Notes under the pieces: model-generated
What the model was told of the DNA's origin: nothing
What the model saw: the letters and a program-made list of their open reading frames with translations, nothing else
Databases searched by the model: none
Shown here: positions 14,605-17,698 of the stretch, piece after piece
Numbering within the stretch: the first letter of the stretch is position 1
Layout: the number at the start of each line of letters is the position of its first letter
Source: an uncultured Actinomycetes bacterium
Lineage (GTDB): Bacteria > Actinomycetota > Actinomycetes > Nanopelagicales > Nanopelagicaceae
DNA length: 17,698 nt
Assembly (NCBI GenBank): GCA_903893085.1
Contig: CAITKS010000011.1
Coordinates: forward strand, 1-17,698
Direction: 5' to 3'
Position numbers and translations under genes: made by a program

Positions 14605-15752
14605 TGCAACTGCTCGGAATATTTGCCTTTATTTTCGCACTCCTATTCTCTGTAATGGTCCACGAGTTTGGCCATTACTTAACTGCTCGGCGATATGGAA
14701 TGCGCGTCTCAGAATTCTTTTTAGGCTTTGGGAAACGCATCTGGTCCTTCCAAAAGGGTGAGACTGAATTTGGAGTAAAAGCGATTCCAGCTGGTGGTTA
14801 CTGCCGCATAGAAGGAATGACCCCCGATGATGAAATGCCAGAAGGTGAAAGCGGCCGCGCCTTTTATCGCGCAAGTTCTGCCAAGAAGCTTATTGTTTTA
14901 GGTGCAGGATCTTTCTTACACTTCGTTTTGGGATATTTACTTCTCTTCGTTTTGTTATCAGGAGTCGGAGTAAATCAAGTTCTTCCTGTGATCGATAAAG
15001 TCACCGCCAATAGCGCAGCTGCCGCCGCCGGATTCGAAAAAGGCGATGAGATCATCGCGATCAACGGAGATCGTTCCACCGATTGGCAAGATCAATTAGA
15101 TAAAATTCGTAATTCACAGGGGCGCGAATTAATCTTTACAATCAAGAGAGACGGCCTAGAACAAGACATTTCGGCCGCGCCAAGGATGACCGATATCGAG
15201 GATGGCACTTCACGCTATGTATTAGGTATCGTCAACGAAATTGGGACCAAGCGACTCGGAATCCTTACATCCGTTTCATCAGCCGCTAAATTAACTTGGT
15301 CATTCACAACCGCATCAGCCAAGGCTTTGATTCAATTACCAACAAAGATTCCTGCGTTATGGGGTCAAACCTTCGGTGGAGAAAAGCGCGATGAAAATGG
15401 TTTGGTTGGTGTTGTCGGAGTCGCGCGCGTATCAGGACAAGCCGCGGCAAGTGGAGTTCTATCTACTTCGGAGCGAATCGGAACATTCATTTTGATCGTT
15501 GCCAGCTTAAATATCTTTGTTGGCTTATTTAACTTGCTGCCAATTCTTCCATTAGATGGCGGCCATATGGCGGTTGCAATTGCAGATGAAATACGAGCGT
15601 TATTTGCCAGATTACGTGGTCGACCACGACCTGCTGCGATAGATGTGAAAGTGCTTACACCTGTCACGGCCGTTGTCTTTGTTATTCTCGCAGCGCTGAC
15701 GGTATTGCTGCTGATCGCAGATATTTTCAATCCGATTTCACTAAACCTTTAA
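14604..15752 (+). CDS. rseP: Site-2 intramembrane zinc metalloprotease (RseP/Rip1 family)
   Basis: This M50 protease cuts membrane-spanning substrates such as anti-sigma factors; the actinobacterial member Rip1 lies next to dxr and ispG in Mycobacterium. The 382 residues show the zinc motif HEFGH (H20, E21, H24) in the first membrane helix, a second helix at about 95-118, a PDZ domain at about 124-195 (including ANSAAAAAGFEKGDEI and INGD), a third helix at about 292-312, and the second active-site motif NLLPILPLDGGH with D318 as the third zinc ligand. A last helix is at about 352-376. The ATG at 14604 shares a base with the dxr stop. The natural substrates cannot be told from the window. Confidence 0.94.
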   Translation: MQLLGIFAFIFALLFSVMVHEFGHYLTARRYGMRVSEFFLGFGKRIWSFQKGETEFGVKAIPAGGYCRIEGMTPDDEMPEGESGRAFYRASSAKKLIVLGAGSFLHFVLGYLLLFVLLSGVGVNQVLPVIDKVTANSAAAAAGFEKGDEIIAINGDRSTDWQDQLDKIRNSQGRELIFTIKRDGLEQDISAAPRMTDIEDGTSRYVLGIVNEIGTKRLGILTSVSSAAKLTWSFTTASAKALIQLPTKIPALWGQTFGGEKRDENGLVGVVGVARVSGQAAASGVLSTSERIGTFILIVASLNIFVGLFNLLPILPLDGGHMAVAIADEIRALFARLRGRPRPAAIDVKVLTPVTAVVFVILAALTVLLLIADIFNPISLNL

Positions 15753-15796
15753 CGGCTGAATAGGCCGATCTCTGACTTTTGAGGCAGAATATCCCC

Positions 15797-16948
15797 ATGG
15801 TTGATCTCGGAATTCCTAGCGCCCCACCTGCACCACTTCATCCGCGTCGAAAGACCAAGCAACTGCAAGTTGGAAAAGTTGGAGTTGGAAGTGACTCGCA
15901 GGTTAGCGTGCAATCAATGTGCACCACTCTTACATCAGATGTAAATGCAACCTTGCAACAGATTGCCGAATTAACTGCAGCTGGTTGCCAGATAGTTCGC
16001 GTTGCAGTTCCGAGCCAAGATGATGCTGATGCTTTAGCGCAAATTGCCAAGAAATCACAGATTCCAGTTATTGCAGATATCCACTTCCAACCAAAATATA
16101 TCTTTGCCGCAATCGATGCTGGTTGCGCTGCGGTTCGCGTAAATCCGGGAAACATTAAGCAATTTGATGACAAGGTAAAAGAAGTTGCCAAAGCTGCAGG
16201 CGATGCCGGAATTCCAATTCGAATCGGCGTTAACGCGGGATCTCTTGATCCACGTTTGTTAGCCAAGTACGGCAAGGCAACCCCTGAAGCACTTGCCGAA
16301 TCAGCACTCTGGGAAGCATCTCTTTTTGAAGAGCACGGGTTCTCAGATCTAAAAATTTCAGTTAAGCATCACGATCCAGTGACAATGGTAAATGCCTACC
16401 GCATTCTTGCTTCTAAATGTGATTATCCATTGCACCTAGGTGTGACCGAAGCGGGTCCTGCATTTCAGGCAACGATTAAATCGGCGACAGCATTTGGAAT
16501 TTTGTTGGCAGAAGGTATCGGAGACACCATTCGTGTTTCCATGTCAGCGCCTCCAGTTGAGGAAGTTAAAGTTGGTATTTCAATTCTTGAATCTCTCAAC
16601 TTACGCCAGCGCAAATTAGAAATCGTCTCTTGCCCGTCATGTGGTCGTGCTCAGGTTGATGTTTACACATTGGCTGAAAAAGTTCAGGCCGGACTCGAGG
16701 GAATGACTGTTCCACTACGCGTTGCCGTTATGGGTTGTGTCGTAAATGGACCTGGTGAAGCGCGCGAGGCTGACCTTGGTGTCGCATCAGGAAATGGCAA
16801 GGGCCAGATATTTGTTAAGGGTCAGGTCATCAAAACTGTTCCTGAAGCGATGATTGTTGAAACGTTAATCGAAGAAGCGATGCGTCTTGCTGAAGAAATG
16901 GAAGCCGCAGGAGTTCTTTCAGGCGAACCTTCCGTCACAGTCAAGTAA
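15797..16948 (+). CDS. ispG: 4-hydroxy-3-methylbut-2-en-1-yl diphosphate synthase
   Basis: IspG (GcpE) performs the penultimate step of the MEP pathway, reducing MEcPP to HMBPP with a [4Fe-4S] cluster. From ATG 15797 it has 383 residues. The N-terminal TIM-barrel starts at about residue 20 and contains [30 protein letters not shown] and the SVKHHDP region. The cluster ligands are C279 and C282 in SCPSCGR and C314 in [10 protein letters not shown], with the catalytic glutamate E321. A TTG at 15779 would add six residues; I prefer the ATG because the extra residues are not conserved. Before it lies GAGG (12 nt away) and a CAGAAT hexamer 6 nt upstream, so either a weak Shine-Dalgarno or a leaderless start applies. 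It follows rseP by 44 bp. Confidence 0.96.
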   Translation: MVDLGIPSAPPAPLHPRRKTKQLQVGKVGVGSDSQVSVQSMCTTLTSDVNATLQQIAELTAAGCQIVRVAVPSQDDADALAQIAKKSQIPVIADIHFQPKYIFAAIDAGCAAVRVNPGNIKQFDDKVKEVAKAAGDAGIPIRIGVNAGSLDPRLLAKYGKATPEALAESALWEASLFEEHGFSDLKISVKHHDPVTMVNAYRILASKCDYPLHLGVTEAGPAFQATIKSATAFGILLAEGIGDTIRVSMSAPPVEEVKVGISILESLNLRQRKLEIVSCPSCGRAQVDVYTLAEKVQAGLEGMTVPLRVAVMGCVVNGPGEAREADLGVASGNGKGQIFVKGQVIKTVPEAMIVETLIEEAMRLAEEMEAAGVLSGEPSVTVK

Positions 16949-16962
16949 TTACGCGATAAGGT
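16934..16962 (+). promoter_or_regulatory. Candidate leaderless promoter for proS
   Basis: GTCACA (16934-16939; four of six -35 bases), a 17-bp spacer and TAAGGT (16957-16962; fits TANNNT) lie 7 nt before the proS ATG at 16970. No Shine-Dalgarno is present. The -35 falls within the last codons of ispG. It is a sequence match only. Confidence 0.4.
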
Positions 16963-16969
16963 TGCGCCC

Positions 16970-17698
16970 ATGTTGCGCATGTCCACCTTATTTCTTCGCA
17001 CACTTCGTGATGATCCAGCAGACGCCGAAGTTCCAAGTCATAAGCTCCTAGTTCGCGCTGGATATATCCGCAGAATTGCAGCAGGAATTTACTCTTGGCT
17101 GCCACTTGGATTAATCACCTATCGCAATATTGAAAAGATCGTTCGTGATGAAATGGATAAGGCTGGCTTTCAAGAAGTACATTTCCCAGCGCTTTTGCCC
17201 CGCGAACCATACGAGGCGACAAACCGCTGGGCAGATTACGGGCCATCTCTATTTCGTCTGCAAGATCGCAAGGGTGGGGATTACTTACTAGCCCCAACCC
17301 ATGAAGAAATGTTTACCTTAATGGTTAAGGGCGAATATTCGTCTTACAAAGATTTACCACTAATCATTTATCAGATTCAGAATAAATTCCGTGATGAGGC
17401 CCGTCCACGCAGTGGAATTATCCGCGGCCGCGAATTCGTTATGAAGGATTCTTACTCCTTTGATTTAACCGATGAAGGCTTAGATGTTTCATACCAAAGA
17501 CATCGTGATGCATATATCAAAACATTTAAACGCCTTCACCTAAATTACAACATAGTCAAGGCTGTCTCTGGCGCTATGGGTGGATCTAAATCCGAGGAAT
17601 TCTTAGCACCTTGTGAAACAGGTGAAGATACTTACGTTCTCTGTCCTAAGTGTGGATTTGCTGCGAATGTAGAAGCGATGGTTACAAAAGTTGCGGCG
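16970..17698 (+). CDS. proS: Prolyl-tRNA synthetase, N-terminal part (3'-truncated by window edge)
   Basis: ProS charges tRNA-Pro. The frame is open from ATG 16970 through the last base, giving 243 residues without a stop, so well over half of the protein lies beyond the window. Class II synthetase features are clear: the N-terminal [16 protein letters not shown] and [11 protein letters not shown], motif 1 region at about residues 55-80, motif 2 with the [17 protein letters not shown] sequence at about 140-156 followed by MKDSYSF, and [12 protein letters not shown] at about 200-211, then [13 protein letters not shown], which leads into the editing-insertion domain of the bacterial-type enzyme. 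ATG 16970 is preferred because MLRMSTLF matches the family start; ATG 16979 is an alternative. It starts 21 bp after ispG and appears leaderless. Confidence 0.95.
   Translation, partial: MLRMSTLFLRTLRDDPADAEVPSHKLLVRAGYIRRIAAGIYSWLPLGLITYRNIEKIVRDEMDKAGFQEVHFPALLPREPYEATNRWADYGPSLFRLQDRKGGDYLLAPTHEEMFTLMVKGEYSSYKDLPLIIYQIQNKFRDEARPRSGIIRGREFVMKDSYSFDLTDEGLDVSYQRHRDAYIKTFKRLHLNYNIVKAVSGAMGGSKSEEFLAPCETGEDTYVLCPKCGFAANVEAMVTKVAA

Noticed and set aside
15779..15796. TTG start extending ispG by six residues
   Set aside because: The extra residues precede the usual start of the family and no Shine-Dalgarno is correctly placed for it; ATG 15797 is simpler.
15753..15796. CGGC/GCCG dyad in the rseP-ispG gap
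   Set aside because: Four-base arms are too short to support a terminator or operator claim.
16963..16981. Repeated TTGCGC around the proS start, with ATG in a possible loop
   Set aside because: The stem would be only four base pairs; the repeat is largely explained by the coding of the Leu-Arg start.
1..17698. Search for tRNA or rRNA genes, insertion sequences, CRISPR arrays, integration sites, toxin-antitoxin or other defence genes
   Set aside because: Nothing fits: all coding space is taken by recognised metabolic or housekeeping genes, and no gap exceeds 118 bp.

Overview
The window is a gene-dense stretch of a bacterial chromosome with all 16 supported genes on the + strand. The order rpsB-tsf-pyrH-frr-cdsA-rlmN followed later by dxr-rseP(rip1)-ispG-proS is the actinobacterial housekeeping arrangement (compare Mycobacterium and Streptomyces). 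Base composition looks only moderate (mid-40s % GC by eye), and the genes are short-spaced with many stop/start overlaps. This suggests a small, streamlined, low-GC actinobacterium; the freshwater acI group (Nanopelagicales, e.g. Planktophila/Nanopelagicus) is my best guess, from general knowledge and not from any search.

Layout. 1-2891: translation and nucleotide genes, namely 30S protein S2 (5' end cut off by the window), EF-Ts, UMP kinase and ribosome recycling factor. 2910-4897: CDP-diacylglycerol synthase overlapped by the 23S rRNA/tRNA methyltransferase RlmN. 4908-6808: a small DinB-fold protein and an aminobutyraldehyde-type dehydrogenase, 2 bp apart. 6809-6926: the only sizeable regulatory intergenic region (118 bp), with a promoter and two inverted repeats. 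6927-10945: a complete polyamine ABC transporter in the order binding protein, ATPase, permease, permease. 11005-13442: an FAD amine oxidase of the PuuB type and an agmatinase-type ureohydrolase. 13459-16948: dxr, a RseP/Rip1 site-2 protease and ispG, so two MEP isoprenoid genes flank an intramembrane protease. 16970-17698: the N-terminal half of prolyl-tRNA synthetase, cut by the window end.

How it fits together. The central block reads as an uptake and catabolism module for putrescine, spermidine or agmatine. PotD/A/B/C import the amine, the ureohydrolase can turn agmatine into putrescine plus urea, the flavin oxidase makes an aminoaldehyde, and the dehydrogenase oxidises it to GABA or a derivative. 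It is set into a conserved growth-related segment.

I do not see a mobile element, CRISPR array, tRNA, rRNA or clearly novel multi-gene system. The points most worth a second look are regulatory: a consensus Shine-Dalgarno of the flavin oxidase separated from its start codon by exactly one hairpin; a TTCCGGAA palindrome shared by the two polyamine gene leaders; an inverted repeat enclosing the potD -10 box; and a run of starts without Shine-Dalgarno that have a -10-like hexamer 6-7 nt upstream, as expected for leaderless mRNAs.
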